Below are positions 42,701 through 53,241 of a stretch of DNA of 64,000 bases, in pieces. Where the stretch lies: assembly GCA_964030785.1 (NCBI GenBank), contig OZ034972.1, positions 19,195,683 through 19,259,682 on the forward strand, in the 5' to 3' direction. Numbering within the stretch: the first letter of the stretch is position 1; each line of letters begins with the position of its first letter. Source of the DNA: Siderastrea siderea. Taxonomy: Eukaryota > Cnidaria > Anthozoa > Scleractinia > Rhizangiidae. Both the position numbers and the translations under genes were made by a program. Under the pieces are notes generated by a model that did not search any database, was not told where the DNA came from, and was given only the letters and a program-made list of their open reading frames with translations.

Positions 42701-42868
42701 AAAAACATGGCAGTCGTCAACACGTGGATTTTTTTCGTATTTCCCATGAGTTGATTTTTGTTGACTTTTAGTATGTTAACATGCATGCCTCAAAAGCAGA
42801 CAATGTAAAAATAAAAATTATGTTGCAAGCATTTTCACCTCCTGGCATAACTTTACTGGACTACATAG
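39777..42868. mobile_element. 3-kb decayed DNA transposon with about 200-bp inverted repeats carrying a nuclease-like gene
   Basis: The left arm (about 39777-40010) and right arm (about 42680-42868) are inverted copies at perhaps 75-80% identity. Shared blocks are TAGTCCAG-AAAGTTA, AAAATGCTTGCAACA, TTTTTATTTT, TAAAAGTCAACAAAAATCAA and GCCATGTTTTTATGC. Between them lies the broken nuclease-like gene at 40814-42241 and AT-rich filler. The placement of a protein-coding gene between long inverted repeats makes this the likely autonomous ancestor, now dead. The outer duplication is unclear because a MITE disturbed the left border. Confidence 0.6.
40814..42241 (+). pseudogene. Broken PIN/XPG(FEN)-like nuclease gene with Cys-rich C-terminus
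   Basis: Fragments in register read as one protein. First comes an N-terminal block (VIEQTLMRNINSTGGLPRDI, then TTEQHVEAS). An apparent intron at 41141-41250 (GTAAAT...CCCTCAG) is followed by a block with HAAGDADFLIGQ and VVIADDTDILILL, which matches the acidic metal-binding pattern of the XPG-I/FEN part of PIN nucleases. Then comes a LGCGPTSRLFSI segment, and finally a Cys-rich module (42022-42241) with at least eight spaced Cys and a GECRG turn. In-frame stops occur at 41009, near 41036, at 41403, 41761 and about 41891, with frameshifts near 41045 and 41940-42020. I recall similar uncharacterised repetitive proteins from other invertebrates, unverified. The kept intron argues against a retrocopy. 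The start is unknown. Confidence 0.65.
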
Positions 42869-42875
42869 ACAAGTA

Positions 42876-43625
42876 TCAGACATTTTCGTGAAATTGTGCC
42901 ACGCGGACCAAACCCACTACAGCTAAAAATTCGTCTTTAGTTATAAGTTCTCCTCGGCTCATCCAGATGTCAACATCCCGACAACTGGAGACGCTGTCAC
43001 ACTGTACTTTTCTTCTTCTGCTTCTGCGAACTTTAGTTCCCAGTCCTTCTTTACTGCACCCTTTTGCTGTTGGTGAGCGATTTGTTTTTGGAGATTTGCC
43101 GCACTTATTCTTTGCACTTGTAGCTACTGAATTTTGTTCTTGTGAGGTTTCAGGGGTTTTATGATCGTCCGGTTTCAATTTATTTACAGCTTTCTCTTGC
43201 TTGCGAAGGAGTGCTTTTAGACTTTTTATTTTATCTTCCCTGGATTCTGTCTTTACTGTGTTGCTTTGCTGCACATTTTTATTTATTTCATAAGCTTTTC
43301 CCTCTTTCCTTGTAGTTTCCATGGTGACTGATTTAGTGACAGCAGGTTGTTTATGTGTATCCAAGTTGTTCACTCGGGTTGTGTTTTCATAGAAACAGTC
43401 ATATTCGTATCCACTTGATGTTTGCATCATCCAGTCTTCCTCGGTATCGAGGTACATACTGAAATGAAATACGTAATTTGTCCACGTTTGTCCGTTGATT
43501 TGCTTAAATTCCGTGAAAAGTTGAGCGCAGTCTGGGAACTCAATAGCGGTAATTAAAACTCGACTGTCTGCGCTGTGTTGGATTTTTGTCGAGATTCTAT
43601 TTTTGCCAGTGTGACTACAGCTCAC
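42876..43625 (-). CDS. Unrecognised Lys-rich protein exon
   Basis: A 250-codon open frame whose first codon here is GTG, so it is either the 3' part of a spliced gene or starts at the ATG at 43457 (MYLDTEEDWMM). The N-terminal 60 residues (IEFPDCAQLFTEFKQINGQT, then W) look folded. Residues about 120-220 are Lys/Ser/Thr-rich and disordered with a basic RRSRRRK cluster that may be a nuclear localisation signal. The C-terminus (SRGELITKDEFLAVVGLVRV) looks folded again. I do not recognise it. The N-terminal block vaguely recalls the small Trp-containing DNA-binding domains of transposon proteins, but this is weak. It ends 8 bp outside the right inverted repeat of the nuclease-like element and converges on it. 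Confidence 0.45.
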   Translation of the reverse strand: MSCSHTGKNRISTKIQHSADSRVLITAIEFPDCAQLFTEFKQINGQTWTNYVFHFSMYLDTEEDWMMQTSSGYEYDCFYENTTRVNNLDTHKQPAVTKSVTMETTRKEGKAYEINKNVQQSNTVKTESREDKIKSLKALLRKQEKAVNKLKPDDHKTPETSQEQNSVATSAKNKCGKSPKTNRSPTAKGCSKEGLGTKVRRSRRRKVQCDSVSSCRDVDIWMSRGELITKDEFLAVVGLVRVAQFHENV

Positions 43626-45039
43626 TTAACAAAGAGCACTCAACGGATCGTTTTGATTCCGTAAGACAGAAAATCATCGTGAACGGAAACTGGAGGTTTT
43701 TTTTGGAGGGAAATATCACCTCCAACTTTTGTTTTCCGAGATAAAAATCATGTCTGGCACGAATAAAGGTCAGTTGAAATTTTCTAAAAGCATCACCGTT
43801 CGTGCATTCGGAGAATAAGATTCCGTTCGCTAAAATTTTCTGCCACCGATTGAGCTAAAGAATCCGAAAAACTCATACTGCGATAGTTAACCGGCGCAAA
43901 TATCAATTTAACCATTGGAACAGGTTTGGCCAAATATCCTTCTTTGGTTGACCCTTAATTGGAAACAGTCAGTGTACAAATCAAATGGTTGAACTGAAAT
44001 ACTTTGATAAAATAGTGCGTTTACTTTTCATGTTACCAAGTGATTTTCTCAAAGGGAGAACACACTATAATCAGTTTTTGCCAATTTTTCCAAGACACAC
44101 GGCCCAATATTTTCAAGTTGCAATCTGTTTCCATCCGAGCCATTCCCAGCCAAACACAGTTATTTACAGTTTCAGATAAACACTAGAGTAATTTTGAACA
44201 AAACTGAACCATTACGTTTGAGTTTGCTTTGATTCTAATGTCTCTTAGCTTTTTAAAGCGGTAGTACTAAAACTATAGGTGACTGCTTTGTATGTGAATT
44301 CACGAACAAAGTCATTTGATCAGTTAATTGTTATTTCGACATACCTCTTACAATCTTGAGTTAATTCATTTTTCCACGTTTCTTGTGTATATGTAGGTTC
44401 ATACGTATTGCGCTTTTCTTGTGGTTCAAGTGAACTGGCAGAGCAATTTTCTTTTTTTCCTTTTCGGTGCTTTCCCATGTCAGATATAAAAGTGGTAAGT
44501 GACAGTGTAAAGCTGTTACTTGTTCGTGTGAACTTGGAATTTAAAGCAAGGCTGTTTGCTAGAAGAAAGAGATTAAGTTACTGAGGTTTGTTGACTGCTC
44601 ACGCAATTCTATTGAAGCTTCGTTGCTAACGGTCGTTTTGTAGCGCGCAAAAGCGTATTCATCACTGGTCACTACGCGCGCTCAAGGACGTTCGCGCAAA
44701 AATCTTCTACAACACAGGTTTTCCCGTACTTTTCCTATTCTCAGATAATGAGTCACTCTTGTTAGAAACGCAAAAAAAAAAAAAAAAAAAAAGATGGGGG
44801 TGGGGGTCAGCGACTTCGTTTCAGAAATAAGGCGTTTTGAAAGGAACCCCGATTTTGGAAAATCGCCCTGGTAACGCGAAGTGGCCTCAATGGTTCTTAG
44901 TAGAACGAAATTTAAAATATTTGCTGGAGATCCACTTTCCAAGTCAAATCGATAAAAAAGTGGTCTATCAAAAGAAAATCTGGGGTCACCAAACATTTAA
45001 GAGAGTTAAACCCGTGCATATATAATAACATGCCCACTT
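43626..45039. other. Intergenic: dispersed repeat and poly-A run
   Basis: About 44050-44250 matches the repeat at 28095-28262. A run of about 23 A lies at 44771-44793, followed by GGGGGTGGGGGTCAG. No gene is supported. Confidence 0.4.
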
Positions 45040-45228
45040 AAGCAATAGACCGCATTTTCTATTGGTTTACTGGTGTAATAAACCCACGCGGGATGTTGGG
45101 AGAACACGAGAAAAGCTTGTAAATCACGAGCCGCAGGCGAGTGATTTACAAGCTTTTCGAGTGTTCTCCCAACATCCCAAGTGGGTTTATTACACCAGTA
45201 AACCAATAGAAAATGCGGTCTATTGCTT
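45040..45228. mobile_element. 189-bp nearly palindromic MITE
   Basis: AAGCAATAGACCGCATTTTC leads a left arm running to about 45130. The right arm mirrors it (GAAAATGCGGTCTATTGCTT). The centre reads TTGTAAATCACGAGCCGCAG|GCGAGTGATTTACAA. Only a few mismatches separate the arms. It lies 300 bp beyond the stop codon of the recombinase gene. Confidence 0.75.
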
Positions 45229-45528
45229 TTATGAAATAACTAGAAAAAAGACAAAGTTTTGAGTTCAGAAAGTATGTTTTTAATGGTGATCAAGTTGCGT
45301 CTTCTCTTAACAATCATCATGTGACGCGTGTTAACCAATCATGATAAGCGATATAGTAAACCGTAGCTCTGAGAATGGGCATCGAAGAAAGAATCAGCCG
45401 CCGATTAACCAGAAAAAGTACCAGGGAATTTACATGTCAACTTTAACAGCGAAATCCTTAACAAAATTCTGTGAAAGGTAAAATGCTTCCTGAAGTTCAA
45501 TTCAGGGGAAAGAAAAGTAATCATCCTT

Positions 45529-47208
45529 TCATCGATTGAAAGTGATGTGCACGTTTCCAATCGTGCAAGAATTGAACATTTGGCGGTAAGCAGAGCTTGT
45601 GTTCACCGTGTTTTGTTGAGTTGCTGAGATGGTGTTGTTCAAAGGAACTGGCAGCTGTTGTAGAGGAGGCCTTTCGCACCCAACGATCTGATTTTGACGC
45701 TGTTCAGCTGCCCGTATGGTTTCGTTGTCTCCAAGTGCGGAGGCGAGGACATCGCTGCATTTACGAAGCTGATTTGCCGACGGCATGCTGTGGTAGCTTT
45801 TCAGGCTGGATTCGTTGCGGTGACCTGATATGGCCATGATTTCTCTGTTTGTCAAGCCAGCAGTCGACCACAAGGTTATTGCTGTCGCCCTTACGGAATG
45901 GTTTGTGTAAACACGGGACAGACCTGCGGCGGAGCTGATGTCTTTCATCATTGTTGAAAGCTTGTTGATGCCCAGTGGTCGATTTTCATACCAAATCTTG
46001 TCAGAAGGTCGCCAATTTCTTTTCGGATACTGGAACAGCGCCTCGCACTGTGGATTCAGCTTGGAAAGAAAAAGTTCCAAAGCGGAATATCCATCGGTTG
46101 GACTGTTGGTTTTGTACATGCGGCCGTTCTTCTCGTAACTTTCCACGTCAGAAACTCCACCTGGGTGGTTCTTGGTCGTCTCATCGTGCGACATAGTGGC
46201 AAAAAGGCCGCCATTCGCATCTTCGCCAAACACAAAACTGCTTTTCTTTAAACGTCGCTGGCCCTCAAAACCACGGCGGCACCAATACAAAGAAATGTGG
46301 AACCAAACATTTCTAAGTAGAGACAGGGGCTGGGTAAGTGAAAGAATTTCACCGTTTTTGAGCTTTTCCAGGTCTTCTTGCTCGATAGCTGGTTTATGAG
46401 TAGTGTGTTGTAAGCCATCTTTCTTCAGTTGCTTTATTTTGGCATCCAACATTTGGTTTGATAATACAAACCGGGAATCTTTGTTGAAGGAAATCCCACG
46501 GTTGTTTGGAGGCGTATTGAGAAATCGTTCAATGCCATTTCTCAGAGATAAAAGTGTCGCCCGGCTGTAATTTTCTCCGTTGCGGTTTCGTGCCTCGGCG
46601 TAAAATTGGCGCAGGTTTTCATCTAATTCCTGGATTGACATTTCTGCCAATGTTATTCCAAGTTGTTTTTGCTTACTCCACTCTACAGTAAACAAAGCAT
46701 AAAGTGGAAATTAGCGGAGAATTTTGTGATATAAAGTTTAATCCAAACAAATGAGAATTTTACAGTTTATTTTAGTTTTAAAGTTTCGCACCGCCATTGT
46801 TTTTTAATGTTTACGCGGCAACACCTTCGTGTGACTTTCATTATAAATTAGACAAGTTGTAAATTTAAGAGTAGAAAATCTGTCCTGTTCGTTTTGTTTT
46901 CCGCGAAATGTTGTTCAGATATTATGTTGAATGAAAATAAGTTCCGTTTATTAAGACCAACCTGTAAAAACTGAAACCGCCCACTGTGTTGCTTGTTTGG
47001 TCTTTGCGGCTTGTGAGTTGTTTACCATGTCGTCGAGTTGTTGCGTTTCCATTTCCGCAAATCTTCTCTTTTTATGATTTATGTTGGAGCCTTCTTGGTT
47101 ACTGCTTTCAACGTTTTCGTTGTTAGACTCGGGGACTTCGGATGAAACTGGCAGTCCAAACGCCAACATAATATTGAAGTTCGGCAGTTCTTCGTCTGTG
47201 CCGGCCAT
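45529..47208 (-). CDS. Crypton-type tyrosine recombinase (DUF3504-like), two exons
   Basis: Exon 1 is 46962-47208 and exon 2 is 45529-46682. The 279-bp intron has GT (GTTGGT) and AG (TTTACTGTAG) borders, and the join gives 466 residues in frame. Residues about 1-60 are acidic and disordered with a KKRR signal. Residues 60-165 form the SAM-like core-binding region (KQATQWAVSVFTEWSKQKQL). The catalytic domain follows with R219 (CRRGFEGQRRL), a probable Lys at about 253, H344-x-x-R347 (NHSVRATAI), H370 (ISGHRNE) and the nucleophile Y379 (SLKSYH). All catalytic residues are present. The family includes Crypton transposons and host proteins derived from them (KCTD1/ZMYM/QRICH1-type C-termini). No terminal repeats flank it, as expected for Cryptons. 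Whether it is mobile or domesticated cannot be told from one copy. Confidence 0.8.
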
Positions 47209-47612
47209 TTTTGTCGGACAGGAGAATTTCTCAGTTCCTTACAGTTTTCTATGAGTTTACCGGAATAATAGTCAATAGGTTTTCGACCAATAAGAACGCG
47301 CGTAGTATCTCAGTTATTTTATAACAGTGCAATATTACATTTCTTCAACAGCGCGCGCGCCCAATGCATGACGTGGCATGGGATCGCGACGTGAATTGCG
47401 TGCGCAGTGAAGATGCACACAAAACGTCAGCGTCCTCAAGTTGATTCCATCGAGAAAGACATTGTAATGAGAATTTGTTGAAACTTTGCACAGTTATTAA
47501 GTACACCGAGCACATTAAAAAAAATAAAACAAAAAGAGGGGGTCGCCATGTATGATTTCACGCTGCAGGGCTGTATAGTATATAGGTACTTTGCTAGCTT
47601 TCGACAGCAATA

Positions 47613-48128
47613 TTAAGGTGATTCCATCAAAATAAAAGGAATATTTAACATTTTCTAAGGCTTGGGCCAACAGGTAATTATGTTTAGAACATTTCAAAAA
47701 TGCAATAAAAAATAGGGGTCACCGAGCTTGTTTTGGCACAACATAGATAGCAATTGATAGCAACTATACGACCCGCAAGGTTTTCCTGAGAAACCGTAGT
47801 AATCAGAAATGAGAACTATAATTGCTTTTAAAAGTCATTGCTTGTATTGAAATATTGGAGCAGTTCAACAAAATAGTCATTTATCTTGCATTGTATACTA
47901 TTTTAGTTAACCAGGAATTAAGGACCGTGTGCCATTTGAATTTATGTATTAAGAAATGGGGGTCACCGAGCTCGTCTAGGAGAAAACGACCTGTTATTTC
48001 TCTTAACTGCTCAGCTTTCATAGAAAACCTATCAAGTTCCGAAGGTGTGCGGCTCGTGTGCGCGCTAATCACGGGAAAAAATGATGCGCAGAAAGGATGC
48101 GCAATGCAATTGAAGGGAATCACCTTAA
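47613..48128. mobile_element. TTAA-flanked nonautonomous DNA transposon (copy B), complete
   Basis: It starts TTAAGGTGATTCCATC and ends GGGAATCACCTTAA. At 516 bp it is the uninterrupted counterpart of the copy at 109-1194. It contains the GGGGTCACCGAG motif twice (about 47714 and 47957), which suggests an internal duplication. No coding capacity; the frame at 47822-48193 is by chance. Confidence 0.7.
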
Positions 48129-48432
48129 AAACACCTATCCTTGTACCAGAGACACCCATTATTTTAACAGTTATTACTAGCAATGAAATATAAGCATTAT
48201 TCTTGTGATAGCAAAACAATGTTACAGTAAAACGCCTTAAAGTTGCCGTAGAAATAAAAGTAATGAAATAATAAGCAAATCAAGTGTCTGCACGCTTCCA
48301 GTGAAACGCCTGAAATCAGATTGTAATAGTGAATCAATCGGAATAATTTTGACAATTGAATAATGAAAAATTCTTCAAATTTGGATATGTTCATGTAGAG
48401 TCTTATTTTCCTTAAATAAATGAAATAAAAAA

Positions 48433-48604
48433 GTGGGGTCACCGAGTTCGACTAGGAGAACACGACCATTTATTTCTCTGAACAGCTCAGTTTTCATAGA
48501 AAACCTTTCAAGTTCTGAACGTGTGCGCGCTCGTGCGCGTGCTAATCACGCAAAAAGTTATGCGCAGAAAGGATGCGCAATGCAATTGAATGGAATCACC
48601 TTAA
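48433..48604. mobile_element. Right-half fragment of the TTAA-flanked transposon (copy C)
   Basis: From GTGGGGTCACCGAG to GGAATCACCTTAA it follows the right part of copy B closely, including GGATGCGCAATGCAATTGAA. The left part is missing. It lies in direct orientation 300 bp after copy B, so a local unequal exchange is possible. Confidence 0.65.
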
Positions 48605-48829
48605 ACCCACCATACAACTAGCCGGTTAACACGTCCAACTCGTTAATAAGGCCACATTTTATAGCTCTTTAGTGGTCGTATTAAAGGAAGTTCCATTGTG
48701 TTTAATCCAACATTTAGAACTTGTGCAAACGAAGGTTTGCCGACTCAACTGAAGGTAGTTTCCTCGGTCTCTCAAAGTGCCGACTGGCAAATAAGTAAAC
48801 CGCTGAACAAAGCCGTCCGCCTCATTGAT

Positions 48830-51681
48830 CTACCGCTGACGCAATTTTCCCTTTCGTAAACGGTCGTTGCCATTTTTAAGACACTTAGAAAATTTTTGAA
48901 CTATTATTGATAGTTTTTCTACTAAAAAGAAAGATATTCACAACCCAGATTCGAACCCGGTCCTTTCGCCGTATGCTAATTTCTCTCCCTTACCACTACA
49001 CTACCACGCCAATCCGCCACAATTCCGAAAAATTAAAGTATATATTATAATTAACTGTCTTTCATAACTGATACATCTATAATAGGTGACCCTAGCCCTT
49101 TCCCGAACTTTAAACGTAAATTCAACTTGGGCTTAATCTTTGTTCTTTCTAAGACTATTCAAAAATGTATTTGTTGCCTTACTGTACGGTCGGCATTAGA
49201 TTCCATCCACCAAAACCACCTTGGCCGCGAGAGGCTGAGATCGAATTTCCAATAAATTACAACTCGTAACCGACGATTCTCGTAAATAAGACGGATCACC
49301 GAGCCATACTTCCGAAGATATAATCCCGTGATTCACAAACAAACAGAAACAACATGGCGGGAATTTTAAGTTACGAACCCGCGTTCGAGCATATTTTGGA
49401 TACGTGCTTTCCGTGATTGATGCGTATCGATTAATAGCGGAGTTCGAAACCAAAACAACAACTAAATTTTCTTGTTTTAAAGTCAACAAAGGTTTTGGAA
49501 ATATCGGTACGTATAAAAGTCATTATTGTAAATAACGGCACTGTGTGGTCAGCTTGCTAAGGGTTCCCTGGCCTCTTGTTTTGTTCTTATGTATTATTCG
49601 ACAGATTACTCAAACAAATCTCACAGAATACTTTGGGAGGACCCCGAAAATTAGTTTCACCGGTGTCTTTGTAATACTTGGAAGAAAGGTATATGATTGC
49701 CAGCACGGCGTAGATAAGAAAGTAGGGGAGAAGAGAAAAAGAAAAGAGGTGCAAGAGGCAAGGAATCATTTTTTCGCGGATTTATATATTGCATTTATTC
49801 GATTAGCGTAGCTTAATATTTCGTTGTCATGACTTAAGCGAAAAGCCGTAAGCCTTCAAAAAAATTTTTATAGTCTCAAGTCAGTCTCAAGGTCAAAAGC
49901 ACATGTCAACATGTCATGGCATGACAGACTATACAGATTTATGGCTACGAGAGAAGACCCGAATTTATAGCTTAAGTTATAAAATGGGGTTGAGAGGCCT
50001 GCACGACTCCTACTTCACGTTTTCGTACGCTTCGCCTTACATGTCTCGGTCTTTCGACCAATTTTGCTTCTTGTATTCTTGTAGTGGGTTTAGTAAGGAG
50101 GATTTTTAAATGGTTACTGAATTGAGCCATTTCAACTTAAATGTCGCATTTTTAGACTTTGATCTCGAGGACATAACGATCATTTTCTGATAACCGTTGG
50201 ATTCTTGCGGCTTGCGCGTACGGTTTGTTATTCTCAGTTAAATTTGACCTCGGATCATTTTTTAAGCGACTAAATGTGGTTTCTATGCCGCTTTCGGCAT
50301 ACTAGGTACGTTGAGTTTGGCTCGTTTAGGAACATGATACTGTTTTACAGCCTCTCATGTTTGTAGTTGTGACAATAAAGGATCTGAAATATTATCTGCA
50401 ACGTGATGAGTTAATTTCCCTGCTGATGTTTGTAACGCTGGGCCCAGCTTATTTGTGTAATTCTGTCGCAGGATGTTGTGTTTCGCATCACGGAGTGTGA
50501 TCTATAGACCCTTCTCGTCACGAAACTGAAGTTGTAGCTTCTTTCTAGCTATGTAACATGTATTAGATGGCTGAACTCTGCTTCAGTCAAACATGTGTGA
50601 GTGAGCTCCTCTTGAAACTGAGAGTTTCGTGTCTAGGAGCTTTATATCTTTCCTCCTGTTCTTAGCAAGTCTATCGACTGCGTGTTTGTGTATGCCAATA
50701 TGTACAGGCAAAACGAGAAATGCCATCTCCGTGTATTTTATGCAGGTGAAACCTAACGACTAGAAGATAAATATTATGAAAAGAAGACATTCATTTGTGA
50801 CAAGCGCCTTGCTTACTTTTTTGTAGCCTCATAAGCTTATGCTGTATTTTAGTAGCTACACACAACTGGAATGTAGAAAATTAAATTAAAACTACTAAGT
50901 AAATGGAAATAGAATGAAAATATACATGTGGAAAAGGTGGAAGGCAAGTCAGTTTTGAAAAATTAAAAGACCTAATAAAGGTGGTTTTGGTGGATGTTGG
51001 GTGTCCATCCATCAAAACCACTAATTTTTGAGGCTTCATGATTTAGTAACAGAAATTATTTTAACAAAATAAGAAGGTAGCAGCTAGGATTAATTCAATT
51101 CAATATAACACTGTTTACAGCATCTAAACGTAATAACATCTCTCGACCCGTTGGAAAAAAAAAACATGTGTACTGAGGCTTAAGTGCCTGCGTAATGAAA
51201 GCAGATAAATAGGGAACAATAGGTGGTTTTGGTGGATGTCCATTACGCCATCCACCAGAACCACCAAAATCCGAATCGACTACAAATAACAAAAGCGCAT
51301 CTCATTTTACAGTGCTTTAATACTTACTTACCACAATACCAGTACAATAAATGACATTTTTGGGCGACATTTGGGCAATTTATCCAAAGAAGCATAACGA
51401 AAGCAAGCAATTACAGCTCGTACTGTTCCATATTCGAACGTTTCTAGGCTTTTGCATTTCTATGGCATGTAAGTTGACACTGAATGGTCCATCATTCTAT
51501 CTTAGTCCCTTTCGGTTAAGGTGGTTTTGGTGGATGGAATCTAATGCCGACCTTATTGTACACTAATCCAGAGTATATATTACTTCTACCATAACTAAAG
51601 GCTTGGTTACCAATGATGGCATCGACCGTCAAAAATGGCAACGACCGTTTACGAAAGGGAAATAGGTACCGCTGACCACGG
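48830..51681. mobile_element. 2.8-kb inverted-repeat structure with GGTGGTTTTGGTGGATG hairpins
   Basis: CTACCGCTGACG...CCCTTTCGTAAACGGTCGTTG (48833-48867) is mirrored by CAACGACCGTTTACGAAAGG...TACCGCTGACC (about 51640-51681). An inner pair, GGCATTAGATTCCATCCACC at 49193 and its mirror at 51519-51549, is also inverted. Two more copies of GGTGGTTTTGGTGGATG form local hairpins at 50977-51024 and 51221-51267. No transposase is recognisable inside; frames at 49545-49811 and 51351-51566 have no known domain. Confidence 0.5.
48940..49010 (-). pseudogene. tRNA-derived sequence (SINE head or tRNA pseudogene)
   Basis: The minus strand has a good A box (TAGTGTAGTGG) and B box (GGTTCGAATC) at tRNA spacing and a T-arm with four of five pairs. 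The anticodon stem does not pair and the acceptor ends do not match (GGCGTGG against GGGTTGTG), so it is not a working tRNA. The intact polymerase III promoter boxes fit a SINE head. Confidence 0.5.
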
Positions 51682-52151
51682 TTGTGGACGAATAAATTGA
51701 AAATACTGTCTTCTAACTTGTTATCAACGGGTTTAAAGCTTCCTCAATAATAAATTCTTAAAAGGAGTTCACGAAGGCTGTCAAGCATCAGACGTTTGTA
51801 GGATAACCCCTTTACCAGTGGCGTCACCGACTGTTACCCACCTGGAAGCCGGTTGTAGATTTACAGAACGACTTGATGAGCGCCTCCGATAAGTTGAAGT
51901 CTACCACCAACAACCACGGTGCCAGATTTCCAGTAGCTAAACACTTCAGACTTTTGGGCCATAATTCCATCAGTACTACGAAAATAGCTGGTCAGGCAAG
52001 TGAAAGGATCCACTTCAAAATGGCAGAGGGAATAAACGCTGACTTTCATTTTTTTGGCATGAAGGCCTCTCATTCCTTCTCCCGTTACTAAAACATTTAC
52101 ACGCGCTTGGTGCGCGCACATTTGTTCATTGTAGTTGATTTTCAAATGCGC

Positions 52152-52363
52152 TAAAACCCTGGCTAAACGATCAGACATTTCCGTCCAACATCGTGTTGGA
52201 GGAACATGTTTTACTGTTTAGCTGCTTCTGTCAACTGTGCATTTAAATGGTTTTCCATTGTCCGATGTTTGGTCAAACACTGTTTACCTGTTTAGCCACC
52301 GAACGTTTCGTGTGACAAACACGATGTTGGACGAAAATGTTTGATCGTTTAGCCGGGGCTTAA
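52152..52363. mobile_element. TAA-flanked MITE (PIF/Harbinger type)
   Basis: The body 52155-52360 begins AACCCTGGCTAAACGATCAG and ends CTGATCG-like, mirrored as TTTGATCGTTTAGCCGGGGC. Inner arms include GTCCAACATCGTGTT and AACACGATGTTGGAC. TAA is present on both sides. Three GTTTAGC motifs punctuate the interior. Confidence 0.7.
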
Positions 52364-53241
52364 TGTAACATTTATGCTCGAGTAGAATCGTTTGGACACT
52401 GCCATTGTCAGTTTAGAACACTGATGAAGAGTTAACCCGAAAAGCCTATTGTTTCATAGCCTCTATGAGCAGTCCTTTAAACATTTATTATTACTCTAAA
52501 CTATGAATGCTACCCAGCACAACCATCTTTCACATTTAAAGCTTACCACCTCCTGAAGCTTACGCTACCAATGTTGTCATAAAGTGCGCGCGAGACTTTG
52601 GAGCATGCACGGTAGAAAAACGGACGGATTTGTGCAGAGGTTTGCCTATTCGCCCTGAAGGCGACTGTGAAAACCCCTTCTCGCAGGGTTAGCGCCCTTC
52701 AACGAAAGTCTTTTCGCTCGAAGGGGTAGTTGTAGGGACCGAACTATTATACAATGCCGTAAAGACGCGGGTCATATGAGAACGTGAAGGAGTTCAACTT
52801 TCCAGCAGGTTCACTTAACGAGGGTTTTGGTGGTTTTTCGTTTTAAGAAATGGTCTATTAATTCCTTTTGTTTTCGAATGAACAAATATGCTGTTTGGAG
52901 TGTGAAAAGGTCAGCTAGCATTTTCGGAAAGCCAACAGCAGCTCGAATAAGACTCTGTTCCGGCTACATTCTTCTCTGTACACTGTTCTCTCTAACATTT
53001 TAAGCTAAAAACCCGAACAGATGAAACTGCAGTTCCGCAAATATCCTTTTTAAAAAGCCCTGGAATAATCTAAGAAAACAGAAATGATATTTAAAGTGAT
53101 TTTCTTAAATTCTCTTATCAGGTGTCCCTGAGTCGACCCAATTGCCGAGTATTCACGCATTCGTTTTCTTAATGAGTTAGTCACGTTGACAAATCATGTT
53201 TCCGTCTGTTGAGGGATAAAGTAAACAGGCACTCGTAAGCG
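52364..53241. other. Noncoding stretch
   Basis: No coding signal. A short inverted motif CGCCCTTCAACGAAAG...CTTTTCGCTCGAAGGG lies at 52691-52726. Confidence 0.35.

Noticed and set aside
44771..44793. Poly-A tail of a retrocopy
   Set aside because: No coding or SINE body and no direct repeats could be found beside the A run.
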